A DNA stretch of 64,000 bases from contig OY829329.1 in assembly GCA_963691655.1 (NCBI GenBank), positions 10,802,708-10,866,707 on the forward strand. Reading direction: 5' to 3'. Below are positions 36,108 through 49,386 of this stretch, one piece after another (position 1 is the stretch's first letter; every line of letters starts with the position of its first letter). The translations under genes were made by a program, and so were the position numbers. Source of the stretch: Toxonevra muliebris. Taxonomy: Eukaryota; Arthropoda; Insecta; Diptera; Pallopteridae. The notes below the pieces were generated by a model, which worked only from the letters and a program-made list of their open reading frames with translations, searched no databases and was not told where the DNA came from.

Positions 36108-37134
36108 ATAAATTTTTGTTGCTGTTGAGTGTTGAGCGTCATGCAATTGAACATTTGTATTCTCTAATGTGTGTATAAAATGCCAAATTCAATGCATGTT
36201 AACACACACAAACACAAACAAAAGCACCTCGGGTGCAATTTCGCAAATGAAAATTTGTATTTTTCAACTAATTGTGCATATGTATTGCTAACATACGTAA
36301 ACACAAAAATACATATTTATGCATAATTAAGTATACATTGAAAACAATATTATTATTTAATGAACGTTTTTGTTTAGTTAAATTCATTTATATTTTGAAT
36401 GTATGTTGCATTTTAAATTCTTCAGCAAAATAAACTTAACAAAAAAAAAAAATATTAGTTACTACTACTTTAATTTATGTACTTTTGACATGAAAATGAG
36501 TGTATAATGTGCATGAAGAACGTGTATATACTACTAAATTGTATATGTGTTTGTGGAAATACAACAAAGCGTATTGACCCTGCGGGTGTTTTACTTAAAT
36601 TACCCTTGAAAAACAAAACAGAACATGCACACACATACACGAAAAAGTGAAGTACACACACGCACACATGCAGGTATTCATATGCTTATGAGTAGATATG
36701 TTTGTTTTTGATTGGCATAGCCAGTACATACATATGTTTAAAGGCATATAATTTACCAACTACTTTGTGTGTTTCAGTGTATTCATAAATGAAAAAAGCA
36801 TCGACACAAAAAGCCTTTTTAATGTAAACAAACAAAGAGCAGGACATTTTTTTTAGTAGTTTTTTTTTTAATGGATTTTTCGGTCTCTTTTGTGTCATTG
36901 AAGTAGAAAGTTTTTGTAATTTGATTACAAAACAGAAATGCATTGAAAACTCGTCGGATTTAAGATTAATGCAATCAGTCACCCTCAAAATAGTAATAGT
37001 TGCACGGATCTATGTTTTTTAAACCCAGGCACTTATCCCTCACGGAATTATTTAATCTTTTAGGTTCTGTTCTGGTTCAACAGAGCGGTAAAATTTTAAG
37101 TAGCAGTTCAAGAACCACCACAAGTATCAGTAAA

Positions 37135-37209
37135 AGAACCAGTACAAGTACCAGTACCAGTACCAGTACAAGTACCAGTACTAGTAACAGTACCAGTACT
37201 AGTAACAGT
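37135..37209 (+). repeat. degenerate AGTACC hexanucleotide leader
   Basis: Units AGTACC/AGTACA/AGTAAC/AGTACT precede the pure array and look like an older, mutated edge of the same repeat. Confidence 0.85.
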
Positions 37210-37935
37210 ACCAATACCAATACCAATACCAATACCAATACCAATACCAATACCAATACCAATACCAATACCAATACCAATACCAATACCAATACCAATA
37301 CCAATACCAATACCAATACCAATACCAATACCAATACCAATACCAATACCAATACCAATACCAATACCAATACCAATACCAATACCAATACCAATACCAA
37401 TACCAATACCAATACCAATACCAATACCAATACCAATACCAATACCAATACCAATACCAATACCAATACCAATACCAATACCAATACCAATACCAATACC
37501 AATACCAATACCAATACCAATACCAATACCAATACCAATACCAATACCAATACCAATACCAATACCAATACCAATACCAATACCAATACCAATACCAATA
37601 CCAATACCAATACCAATACCAATACCAATACCAATACCAATACCAATACCAATACCAATACCAATACCAATACCAATACCAATACCAATACCAATACCAA
37701 TACCAATACCAATACCAATACCAATACCAATACCAATACCAATACCAATACCAATACCAATACCAATACCAATACCAATACCAATACCAATACCAATACC
37801 AATACCAATACCAATACCAATACCAATACCAATACCAATACCAATACCAATACCAATACAAATACCAATACCAATACCAATACCAATACCAATACCAATA
37901 CCAATACCAATACCAATACCAATACCAATACCAAT
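37210..37935 (+). repeat. (ACCAAT)121 hexanucleotide array
   Basis: A 726-bp run of ACCAAT: 108 perfect units, one ACAAAT variant (37858-37863), then 12 perfect units. Because the period is a multiple of three and no phase makes a stop, all six frames are open (Thr-Asn, Leu-Val, Tyr-Trp and so on), which produces spurious long ORFs. In the sense of the host gene the intronic RNA carries (GGUAUU)n. Confidence 0.97.
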
Positions 37936-38042
37936 AATTCTAGCTATTTCTTTTAAAAAAATGTGCTAAAACCGCTGTGACCTCTTTGGCACCTCTTTCT
38001 ATCTTTAATCTGAAGTAATAAACAAAACATAGTTTTTAATAA

Positions 38043-38060
38043 CACCTAAAACTATGCAAA
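38043..38060 (-). promoter_or_regulatory. Su(Hw)-like motif, one core mismatch
   Basis: Reverse complement TTTGCATAGTTTTAGGTG. Confidence 0.45.
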
Positions 38061-40199
38061 CATAATTTTTTTTTACTACTCAAACTCATTTCTTCCACTG
38101 TTTTCCATATTTATACTCTGCAGTGTTGCTTATAAAAAATAATTTACACCCTCAAAAATACACATTTTTCAACTTAAGTAGTTCTACATCGAAATTTTTT
38201 ATGACTTCCGCTTCTCACATTGTATACAATACACATACATACATAGGTACTTATAAAATGGTTTATTGTTATATAATATTGTTTGTCTGGCTGACAAAGT
38301 CTGCCATTTCCTAACAGCATGTGTCACTGCAATAATGAGACAGAGGCCAATTTTTTTCTTTTCCTTTTTGTAACAATGAGAAATAATAAATATTACCTAA
38401 AAATAAAAGTAGGCAAATATATATGCAAAAACCAAAAAAAAAAAAAAAACACTTAAAGTGAATACAAGAAAATTGTAATAGAAGAAGGACAGTTTGATAT
38501 AAACAAGCACGGCATATAATTGAGGGGATATAAACGTAATGGCATCAGGCAAATAATTTTCAAAGCAATATGCTGATATGACGTCATCGCCCGCAGATAA
38601 TGTTAGAATATAAATAACATGTGTATATTTGGTTGGAGGGAAAAGAAGGAAAAGAAATTAAGTAAACAAAATTTGAGACACAAAAATACCAATAGAAATA
38701 AAACGAGGACGTGATTATTTGTGGTAAAAGTTGAAAGCATAAAAAGAAAATTAAAGTGAAAGTTAATCATAAAAATATTGGGGATCTAATATGTCAACGT
38801 GTTTGTATTTGAAATAGCAAATGCATATCTATTTAGAAAATTTATAAAAAATTATTTTCAACATGTTTAGTACACACCAAAAGATATCAATTTAATGTCT
38901 TTTTAAGTACACTTAATTGTTGCTTTAAAGAATTTTTTAATTTTAAATTTTATTATTGCTTTTGATGATGTGCCGCATGCACGCTTGGACTCTATTTTTA
39001 ATTTATTGGTTTATTTATTTGACTTAATTTATAGACAAGCAAATATACGAGTAAATAAATATATTTTTGGTTTTAAATATGCTCGTATATGTATATCAAA
39101 GGATCCATAGTAATTTTTCCATTCAAAATGAAAATATGTTTCACTTTGAAAGTTTCTCTTTGTGTGTGTGGGTAGCAAACATGCATACATACATATATAA
39201 AATTCTGTGTGGGTTTTTTGTATAAGTGTGGAAAAATACTATGAAAAGTTGAAGAATTGCTGATGATGACTTTCATTTAGAAATGTATGTATGTCATAGA
39301 AGCAGATAAAAGATTAATAAATTTATTAGTAAAATAAATATTGAAATATTCTGCTGAAAACGAATTAAAAAATTATGTTAAAGTTTAATTATTTTAATTG
39401 AAATGTTTGCCAAAATTTTTTGTATTTTTGTTATGAAATTTCAACACATGGAAAACGATCAAATATCTTGCAACAAACATTGAAGAACGAAATACTGGCG
39501 GGTCGGTAAATTAATACTAGGAGATATGTATATTACTGGGAGGTTTGTGTGAACAGTAGATCTCTTTAATTCTACATATATATTCAAAGGAAGGAGAAAG
39601 GATTTTAGGGGAAATTGGCGTGCTTGATGAAAATTCTTCTGACATAGATCATCATTATCAATTGTAGAAAAGAAACACGTTTTTGTGTCATTGGTATAAT
39701 GGCCTCAAGGCCTCAAATAATAAAGAAATTGTGAATGTCCTTAAACTCAGTTCGGCACCAGTTCTTAAGAGATGGAGAACTGCTGGAGATTCTACTAAAG
39801 AACCTAATAAGGCAATTCAAAAGCAATTTATAGATATAAAAATTTATAAATGTTCAAGGTATCACATATGGTATAACCACATCATAATGAATCAACTTCT
39901 GGTTCCAGTGGAGCCTTAAGATCTTCTGAGTACTTTTTTTTATAATAAAACCTAGTCCTAAATACTTTTTAATCTTCAAGCGCTGCTACAAATAAAAATC
40001 TAACAAAACTTTTGGCTATACCCACGGCAATTCAAAATATTTTAGAAAAACTTGTTGTTTCTGTAGTAAACTGTGATTTTCAAATTTGAAATTTATAGTT
40101 TGCTATAATAGTGCGGACACACGAGAGTGAATTTCAGGCAAATTTAGCATTTCGTTGAAATGCGATTCAGTCGGAACTTCGTTATACAAAAAATTGTCA

Positions 40200-41385
40200 A
40201 ATGAAATTCTGCATCTCAGATGGAGCGTCATCGAAGGCGCTGGATTTTTATGCGCTTGACTATGTTAATGTCGGCGTATAGCTCATACAGCTCACGGTTC
40301 CATCTTATACGATACACGTCGTCCACTTACACTGGAACATAGATTTTGCGGAGTATCTTCCTCACGAACGCTCCCAACAGCCTCTCATCATTGGTGGTCA
40401 ATGTCCCCGTCTCAGCGACATACATTAGGACGGGAAGGATGAGGGACTTGAAGAGCGTTATTTTCTGCTTCTCAATTGCCTACTGAGCTCGTAGTAACAC
40501 CTGTTGGCAGTAACACCTGTTGGCAAGAGTTATTCTTCGCTTGATCTCAAGGCTGATATTATTGTTGGTTTTGATGCTGGATCAAATATAAACGAAACCC
40601 TTGATGACTTCGAATTTGTAATTGCCAACAGTGGCATGTTGCCCAAGACGACGTGATTATTTTTTTTGTTGACACAAGGTATGGTATTTCGTTTTGTCCT
40701 CCTTCACCACTAGACCCACGCGACGAGACTCCCTTTCTATATTGGAGAATGCTGCACTGACTGCTTGAGCGTTGGTGCCAATGATGTCAATATCATCACC
40801 GTATGCCAGCGCCACTGATGGCGCGGAGAAATCAGTCCCAATTTCCACTGCGCTGGTGGTGTCTGTCAGTGTCATTTTATAAAGAGGAATGAGCTTTGCA
40901 GGGATACCAAAACCAGACATTGCGGCATACAGGTGAACTCTAATCGTGCTGTTGATGGCGGCTTTATAGTCGTCAAATAGAAGTTGTGTGTCAATTTGTT
41001 TTTCTCGGGCCTTTTCCAGGATTTGGCGTCGTGTAAATATCTGGTCGATGGTGGATTTACAAAGCCTGAAGCAACACTGGTACGGTCTTATCAGTTTGTG
41101 TACGATGGGCTTCAGTCTTTCACTCAGCTCGATATGCTCGATACAACCTTATAGGCGATGTTAAGCAGGCTTATCCCACGATAGTTGGCGAGGATCGCGG
41201 ATTGGGCAGAGTGCGCTGAGGTTCAAATCACTGGGCATGCTTTCATCCGACCATATTCTGCATAAAAGCTCGTGCAGGCGTTTTGTGAGCTCTTCGTCTT
41301 CGATTTTAAGCAACTCAGCAGGTAGGCCATCTGCACCCGCAGTCTTATTGTTTTTCAGCCGAGCGTTGGCTGCTAAGACCCCATC
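40200..41385 (-). pseudogene. non-LTR retrotransposon reverse-transcriptase remnant
   Basis: On the minus strand: LKNNKTAGADGLPAELLKIE (about 41360), HELLCRIWSDESMPSDLN, a region with stops, then IRPYQCCFRLCKSTIDQIFT, FDDYKAAINS, an 87-codon open piece with SGFGIPAKLIPLYKMTLTDT, and LAYGDDIDIIGTNAQAVSAA, the RT catalytic box (YADD replaced by YGDD). Downstream pieces IKRRITLANRCY and LRKIYVPV resemble the RT thumb/connection of common insect LINEs (RTE/CR1-like). Multiple stops and frameshifts; no ORF1, endonuclease or 3' tail identified. Confidence 0.8.
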
Positions 41386-42456
41386 ATAGTGGATTCATTT
41401 TAGATGAACCAGTAAGATGTTGAGAAAGGGATCAAACAAAAATGGCGATAACTTCGTCTCTAATTAATTTTTTTTTTAATTTTGTCAAGTAAAGATAAAA
41501 CATATTATAATAACTCTGTATTGATAGTAATTGGAAATTACTGTCGAAAAAAAAAAAATTATTTTAAATACTGAATTTTTCACACTTCTAACTGGACCTA
41601 GCTCCTTAAGTCAGAATAGATTTACATTACACAGAACAGGTTTAATGAGGAATTTTGCATTATCGATGATAGAGTTGAAAATTAAAAAAAAAAAAACTGT
41701 GACCCTAAAAGTAATGGTCAATCAAGCACAGTGCCAGTAAACTATTGAAGAGCTATGGATGATGTCAATGTCCATACCTGTTTCGCAGAATAACTAAACA
41801 CTCTTTGAATAACACGACCGACCAGAAAATCCCTAGTACAATTCGATTTGATTATTACTGTATTTTTTTTATGCAAAATAATCTACATGCACCTACAATT
41901 TCTTGACACAGTGTAAGCAGTTTTTTATTTTATTTTTTGCGTCTAAACTCAATGAAAGTTTCACCACAACTAATATTATAAGTTATCGTATTTCTATAGA
42001 AATGAAGCTGCAATAATTGTGTATAAGCTATCGCCATAATGTCGCAGAAATTTATTAACAAGCAGTACTCAACGTTTTTCCTATCGCAGTCGGGACATTT
42101 TTTACTCATGTCGTGTGCGCAATATGATCTCATATTGAATTTCACTCAGTAAATGTTTTCTGTTCTACTGAAATTAATTTCAGTTCATTTTCAGAGCAAT
42201 TGACCAAGTTTTTGTGTTCTCCTCAGAATCAGCTCTACAAATTACAAGTGTCCTATGAAATCCTCAATAAATAAATATAAAAAAAAATATACAAGACATG
42301 CTGCTCTCCTACCCCTCCCTCTTCTTATTTTTTTTCTTTCCATACCTACGCATGTAATTTTGTCATAGAAAAGCTTGCATTAAACTTGAGTATACCAAAC
42401 AATCTTCAACAGGGAAAACTCTCAACTCTAAGACATTCAACTTAAATTCGTAATTC

Positions 42457-42475
42457 TTTGCATACTTTTAGACAC
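42457..42475 (+). promoter_or_regulatory. Su(Hw)-like binding motif (exact core)
   Basis: TTTGCATACTTTTAGACAC. Confidence 0.65.
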
Positions 42476-43578
42476 TAGAAACTTTTCTCATAGCATTTTA
42501 ATTAAATGACAAAAAAAAAAAAAAGAAAAAAAAAATTACCCTCCATTCCTCTCCCTTTCATTGTCGATTTATAACAACTTTCCTCTTCATTAACCGTCAT
42601 TAAAAATCCTCACATACCAAAGCATACATAAAATATACCCAAAAATTTTCCACCGAAAATATATGCGACTTAGAAGTTTTTTTTTTTCACCAACATACAC
42701 ACTAACAAACCAAAAACACAACAGCAATTAAACTTCATTAAAGTGCAATGAACTTTTGCCGTCCCACCATCAAAACAACAACAAGCAGAGTATAGGTATC
42801 CTTACTATTTTACACAGTACCTCCTTACTATTTAAAATAAGGTGGCAATACTCTTCACTTGGGCACTTATACCCTATATTCAATACAGAGAAGACGGGGA
42901 GGATAAAGAAGAGAACGACTATTTTATTTAATAGCACATACAAACAAATACACATGTACATACATACAAACATATACAGAAATATACACAGACAAGCAAA
43001 GCACAACCAAAGAGGCTCATTAAATTTTCCTATACTCATTTAAGGTGTACTATGTCTGTAGTATCTGTAGAATATTCAGTAAGTAAGTAAGGCGCACTTA
43101 ATTTAATGTTAAGCTGATGTTATGCTTCTTCTTTTTATTTTGCTATTCATTTGTTAATACATGCATACATACATACATAAGTAAGTGTATGAGAGCAGGA
43201 AATTGAGGAGTGAGATATAAGAGAAGACAATCCAGGATATGAGGGATATAAAACTTTAGCCTGATAATATTATGTAGTAGAATTTATTAAGACAATTGAG
43301 AAACTGACTGCTGACTATAGCAGTGCGAAATTGTTTACCTCAATTTCAAATAGCTTTTTCCAACAGGCATACAAAATACACACACCCAGGCATATGTATA
43401 GATGTGTGTGTGTAACATATGTGTCTGAGTGTCTGTTTTTTTGTTTTTGTGTATATTGTGCTATATAAGTGTTTGTTGTTGTTGTAGCAACTAAAAATAG
43501 GCGGCGGCAGCTAGTAAAATTTCAACGAACGAAAGTGTAAAAAAAACAAGGAAGAAACATTGATTTTACAATATGATT

Positions 43579-43595
43579 AAGCATACTTTTAGGCG
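43579..43595 (+). promoter_or_regulatory. Su(Hw)-like binding motif (exact core)
   Basis: AAGCATACTTTTAGGCG; core and downstream half both exact. Confidence 0.7.
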
Positions 43596-43985
43596 AGAAC
43601 TTTCCTTCTCAAATACATTGAGTGAGTGTGAGTGGATTTAAATACAAAAAAAAAAATAAAAATAAAAACTAGGATACTGCTGCTATCCTCTTTCAGCATA
43701 TCATGCTTTCATGTGTGAGTTCGTTATAAATTAGGTTATGGCAGTAATAAAAAAAAATACAACCCGAGCTACCCAGCTACTGCAGTGTTGGGGTAATTTT
43801 CTCTTTAATTTTACTACATAAATAGGTTAACAGTTTAGCGCAGTGTGTGTCTATTAGTTTCACTTCATTCATTTATTGTCTTGCATGATTTTTGTAATAA
43901 AATGAAATGGAATTTAATTTACAATACATAAAAGTTTTCATAAAAAATATTGAAATATATTTACGCTTATTCAACAGAGTAGGCA

Positions 43986-44040
43986 GTGGCGGAGCAAGGA
44001 TTTGAGTTCGTGAGGGGCGGATTTTGAGGAGATCAAAATT
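43986..44040. mobile_element. possible hAT-like terminus adjoining the minisatellite
   Basis: CAGTGGCGGAGCAAGGATTT followed by GAGTTCGTGAGGGGCGGATT resembles the CAGTGGCG ends of the element at 56857. A mirrored, weaker end may be near 47040-47085 (GGGGCTGCAGTCCCC ... CTTCTCACAATCCACCAC), but no target duplication was found. Confidence 0.35.
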
Positions 44041-46940
44041 CAGATCGAATAATTCAGGCCTCAAATCAGATTAAAATTTAGGGTAAATACAGACCAAAAA
44101 TCAAAACAAATTCTGATTAAAATTCAGATAAAAATTCAGACCGAAATTCTGATCAAAATTCAAACAAAAATTCAGGCTAAAAATCAAACAAAAATCAAAT
44201 CAATATGCAAACCAAAAGCAATCTAAAAATCCGAACAAATTCGCACCAAAATTTAGATGCAAATTCAGACCAAAATCCAAACAGATTTCCAAGCCAAAAG
44301 CAAACCAAAAATCCAAAAAATTTTTCAAAACATTACACTAAAATTCAGGCTGAAAATCAAACCAAAAGCTAGGCTAAAAATTTGCACCCAAAATCAGACA
44401 TTATGGAAAATTGGAGCAAATTTAGACCACAACTAATGTTTAAATTCAAACCAGAAATCAGACCAAATTCAGACCAAATTCAGACTAAAATCCAGACAAA
44501 AAGTCAGACCTTAAATAATCAAACCAAAATTCAGGTAAAAACTGGCATAAATTCAGAAAAAAAGTAAGACCAAATTTTGCACAAAACTCAGTCCAAAAAT
44601 CAGACCAAATTTAGACAAAAAATCAGACTAAAAATCACACTTAAACTTAGACCAAAATTAAGACAAAAAAATTTTACTAAAATTCAAACTAAAATTCGGA
44701 CTAAACACGGTTTAAAAATTAGGTCAAATAAACACCAACAATTAAACCAGAATTCATTTCAAAAAGAAACGATAAGTTATAAAAATCAAATAACATTTCA
44801 GATAAAAAATCTGACTATAATTTAAACCAAAATTTGAACAAAAAATCAAAAGAATTTTTGGATCATATTCAGATTCATACTCAGGCAAAAAAAGGAGAAA
44901 GTTCTGAACTCTGTCAAAAACTTAAACCAAAAATCGGACCAAATATTAAACCGAATTCAGACTAAAGTGAGACCAAATTTCAGACTTATTTTCAGAAAAA
45001 ACATCCGATCAATTTCTAAACAAAATACAGACCAAAAATCAGACCATAATTCTCACCAATAATAAAAACAAAACAATGTAAAAACCGGAATAAATTCAGA
45101 CAAAAAGTCAGATCAAATTTTGAACAAAACCCAGACCAAATTTAGACCAAAAATTGCCCAAGAACATAGACCTAAAATCAGACCAAAAATCGCACAAGAA
45201 CTTAGTTCAAAATTCAGACCAAAATTCAAACTAAAATTTAGACCAAACACGGTTTAAAAATTAGGTCAAATAAACACAAACAATTCAACCAGAATTCATT
45301 TCAAAAAAGAAACGAAAAGTTAGATTATGATTTAGACCAAAAATCAAATAACATTTCAGATAAAAAATCAGATTATAATGATTATAATTCAAACCAAAAT
45401 TCGAATTAAAAATCAAAATAATTTTTGGATCACATTCAGATCCATACTCATACGCAAAAAACGGAGAAAGCTCTGAACTCTGTCCAAAACTTAAACCAAA
45501 ACTCGGACCAAATATTAAACCGAATTCAGACTAAAGTGAGACCAAATTTCAGAATTATTTTCAGAAAAAACTTCCGATCAATTTCTAAACAAAATACAGA
45601 CTAAAAATTAGACCATAATTCACACCAATAATAGAAACAAAACAAGGTAAAAACCGGAATAAATTCGGACAAAACGTCAGATCAAATTTTGAACAAAACT
45701 CAGACCAAATTTAGACCAAAAATTGCCCAAGAACATAGACCTAAAATCAGACCAAAAATCGCACAAGAACTTAGTTCAAAATTCAGACCAAAATTCAAAC
45801 TAAAATTTAGACCAAACACGGTTTAAAAATTAGGTCAAATAAACACAAACAATTCAACCAGAATTCATTTCAAAAAAGAAACGAAAAGTTAGATTATGAT
45901 TTAGACCAAAAATCAAATAACATTTCAGATAAAAAATCAGATTATAATGATTATAATTCAAACCAAAATTCGAATTAAAAATCAAAATAATTTTTGGATC
46001 ACATTCAGATCCATACTCAGGCAAAAATCGGAAAAAGTTCTGAACTCTGTCAAAAACTTAAACCCAAAAATCGGACCAAATATTAAACCGAATTCAGACT
46101 AAAGTGAGACCAAATTTCAGACTTATTTTTAGAAAAAAACATCAGATCAATTTCTAAACAAAATACAGGCCAAAAATTAGACCATAATTCACATCAATAT
46201 TAAAAACAAAACAAGGTAAAAACCGGAATTAATTCAGACAAAACGTCAGATCAAATTTTGAACAAAACTCAGACCAAATTTAGACCAAAAATTGCCCAAG
46301 AACATAGACCTAAAATCAGACCAAAAATCGCACAAGAACTTAGTTCAAAATTCAGACCAAAATTCAAACTAAAATTTAGACCAAATACGGTCTAAAAATC
46401 AGGCCAAATAAAGACCAACAAATTCGATCAGAATTTATTCCAAAAATAAAACAAAATGCTAGACTATAATTCAGACCAAAAATCAAATCAAATTTCAAAT
46501 AAAACATCAGACTATAATTCCAAGCAAAATTTGAATTCAAAATCAGAATAATTTTGAACCAAATTAACACAAACTCAGGTAAAAATCGGAGCATGTTCTT
46601 AACTCTGACCAAAACTTAAACCAAATATTAGAACGAATTCAGACTTAAACTTAGAAAAAAAATCGGATTAACTTCTGAATACAACACAGACTAAAAATCA
46701 GATCATCTTCTGACTAAAAATAAGACCAATTTTAGATCAAGGATCAGAGTAAGTTTAGACTAAAAATCGCAACAAAATTTTGACAAAAAATCATACAAAA
46801 ATCATATCAAATTTTGAGTATAACTCAGGTCAAAATTCAGACTTAAGTCAGATTTAAAACCAGACTTAAAATAATGTTAAAACTCAGATCATAAAATCAA
46901 ACCTAGATCAAAAACCAGGACAAAGAACTTCAAAAGTAGA
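44040..46940. repeat. 2.9-kb minisatellite with 569-bp higher-order repeat
   Basis: Built from a short A-rich word, roughly AAAATTCAGACC/AAAAATCAAACC. On top of this, long blocks repeat. The anchor ACACGGTTTAAAAATTAGGT is at 44705, 45247 and 45816, with a diverged copy at 46385. Spacings are 542, 569 and 569 bases. The last blocks are nearly identical over long stretches (for example ATTGCCCAAGAACATAGACC at about 45152, 45721 and 46290). Confidence 0.9.
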
Positions 46941-47272
46941 ACCCTAAAACTTCACATTTATTATAATCGAACTATTTTTGTAATCAGTTTCACTGTAGAA
47001 AGATTTTAAAAGGTCATAGTTAAACGTTCATATTTTTGAAAGGGGCTGCAGTCCCCACAATCCTTCCCTTCTCACAATCCACCACAAATCGCTGTATATG
47101 TGTTTCATAAATCATGCCCATAAATATTTATTGTAATTGGCTATTCGGTTTCGGTTTATCGCTTTGTTTTCTTGTTGATGAACTGTCATGTCTATAAAAA
47201 ATCAATATAATTTATATGCTACCTATCACTAATAAAACAAAAAGCTAGTCACATATGTATTTATGTATAATG

Positions 47273-47290
47273 TTAGCATGCTTTTAGGAT
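47273..47290 (+). promoter_or_regulatory. Su(Hw)-like motif, one core mismatch
   Basis: TTAGCATGCTTTTAGGAT, same variant as at 21809. Confidence 0.5.
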
Positions 47291-47639
47291 GATAATCATA
47301 ATGGTTTGCATGTCTAATAAATATTTTACTATTTAAATACTAGAAGATTGCACCTATAAATTAAATGTTAAAAAGACGAAAACGACTTTGATTAATATAA
47401 GTCTAAGAAATAAAAAGTTAATGTTTGAAGAATGGAAGAGAATGATGAAACCAAGGAAAATATTTCAAAATTTAGTGTTTTTCGCAAAAGTCAGAGTTTT
47501 TCAGCACATGGATAGCGAATATCAGAATGAGATAGGTGAATGGAAATAGATATTGCAGGTATATTTCACAGCGATTAACCCTTTCAAGCACACATATCTC
47601 TAATAATTGTTTTTTTTATCTAATGGACATATTTTAAAG

Positions 47640-47960
47640 CTTTTATGGTCGCTGATTACGATTTTGATATCAGATTTTTCAAATTTAAAATGGCGGATCC
47701 AATATGGCGGACTGAATCAGTAAAACTTATTCATATCAATAGGAAAATTGGTGTACGGAGGTCTTTGGGGTCGCTGATTGCGATTTTGATATCAGATTTT
47801 TCAAATTCAAAATGGCGGGTCCAATATGGCGGACTGTGAAACTTATTCTTATCAATATGAAAATTGGTTTACGGGGGTTTTTGGGATCGCTGATTACGAT
47901 TTTAATATCAGATTTCCAAAATTCAAAATGGCGGATTTAATATATGGGACACAATATATT
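47640..47960. repeat. three tandem copies of a roughly 120-bp repeat
   Basis: GTCGCTGATTACGATTTTGA, AAATGGCGGATCCAATATGG and ATCAATAGGAAAATTGGTGT recur at about 121- and 117-base spacing (47648, 47769, 47886). Confidence 0.85.
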
Positions 47961-48144
47961 TTTGTTGTAAATATCAAATACCCTCTCCATAGAGACTCCT
48001 TCTGACGAGTATGCGCGGCGAGTGGAGGGAGAAGCCAGGCAAGTATATAAGGTTACAAATCTGATTACAACTTCTTAATCAGCGACATTTAAAACCTATA
48101 TTTTTTAAATTTTCATACCAATCCGTTGAAAACTTTTCAAGATA

Positions 48145-49386
48145 ATGAATTTTTATTCTAGGTGGGATATACGTCTTCCCACCGTGCTGCAAAGGGTTAA
48201 TGGATCTATTTTATCTCCAATAGCAGCTTCATCATTAGCTTTGGAAGAAAAAAAGATATGTTCTGTTGTCTTCCTTGATGTTTCCCAAGCCTTCGATAAG
48301 GTATGGCAAGAAGTCCTTCTGAAAAAAGTGCAAAATAAATTGCCAAATGCTTACGTTAATATCCTGCGAACATATTTAACTGAGAGATATTTTCGAATTA
48401 AACAAGAAGATTGTTATTCTGATTTAAAGCCAATTAAAGCAGGAGTGCCTCAAGGCAGTGTCCTAGGTCCTCAATTATACTTGTTATACACTTGCGATCT
48501 CCCCACTGATGAGAATTATACAACAGCAACATTCGCTGATGATACTGCATTGATAGCAGTTGAAAATACAGAAGCAGAGTCAACAAGTATTCTACAAACA
48601 GCAGTAACAAACGTATCTTCTGGGACAAAGAAATGTCGACTTCTTAAATATAAATGCACAGCACCTTCCCGTGAATATTGACGGCAATGTAATACCACAC
48701 TCAAATACTGCAAACTATTTAGGTATGACACTCGATGCAAAGCTTCGCTGGAATGCTCATATTAAAAAGAAAAAGGAGGAACTTGAACTAAAATTTAAAA
48801 GCATCTACTGGCTAATTGGCAGGAAATCTGTCTTATCAATTCATAATAAACTCATGATTTGCAAACAAATCTTAAAGCCGATTTGGCTCTACGGAATTCA
48901 ACTTTGGGGTTGTGCAAGTAACGCACAAATCCTGATTATCCAAAGATTCCAAAATAAGGTATTGAGATGCAAAACCAATGCTCCCTTAGTACGTGCGAAA
49001 CTCTGATCTGCATCGTAATTTGAACATCAAAATGGTCAAAGATGAAATTCAACTAGTTGCTAAATCACACGAAATGAGACTAAGAACTCACATAAATGAA
49101 GAGGCAGCCGTACTTGTAAATACGGAAAACCTGTATCGAAGATTGAAAAGATTGAAACCTTGTGATCTAACAAGATAATCCCAACACCATCTAATTGGTA
49201 AATTTAATTATATTAATTTAACTGAAAATTGCTAGATAGTTAATGAATTGAACTAGTTGCAATTGTAATTGAAAATTTTTGGATTGTATGACTTTGGCAT
49301 AATAATTTTGTTATTTTCTATTAATTGCATTATATTTTGTAAAATTCTTATAAAATAAAAAATTCGAAATAAAAAAAAAAAAAAAA
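48145..49386 (+). pseudogene. 5'-truncated Jockey-type non-LTR retrotransposon with poly(A) tail
   Basis: RT fragment open from 48145: FLDVSQAFDKVWQEVLLKK, IKAGVPQGSVLGPQLYLLYT and TFADDTALIA (catalytic FADD, about 48530). A frameshift near 48630-48670 leads to ANYLGMTLDAKLRWNAHIKK, ILKPIWLYGIQLWGCASNAQ, IIQRFQNKVLRC. A second shift near 48995 leads to LHRNLNIKMVKDEI and a C-terminus LKRLKPCDLTR with a stop at 49178. The order and motifs are those of the Jockey clade RT and thumb. After a 190-base 3' UTR with AATAAA-like words it ends in a 16-base A run. ORF1, endonuclease and RT N-terminus are missing (5' truncation); only two frameshifts suggest a fairly young copy. No clear target duplication seen. 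Confidence 0.87.

Noticed and set aside
37210..37935. Resemblance to a CRISPR array or telomere repeat
   Set aside because: Uniform 6-base period without spacers; not TTAGG-type, and interstitial in an intron.
37000..37956. 318-codon ORF of Thr-Asn repeats and overlapping Leu-Val and Tyr-Trp ORFs
   Set aside because: Produced by the (ACCAAT)n hexanucleotide array, which is open in all frames; no splice or coding support.
39683..39919. 78-codon plus-strand ORF with a protein-like first half
   Set aside because: Some transposase-like flavour but no motif that I can name.
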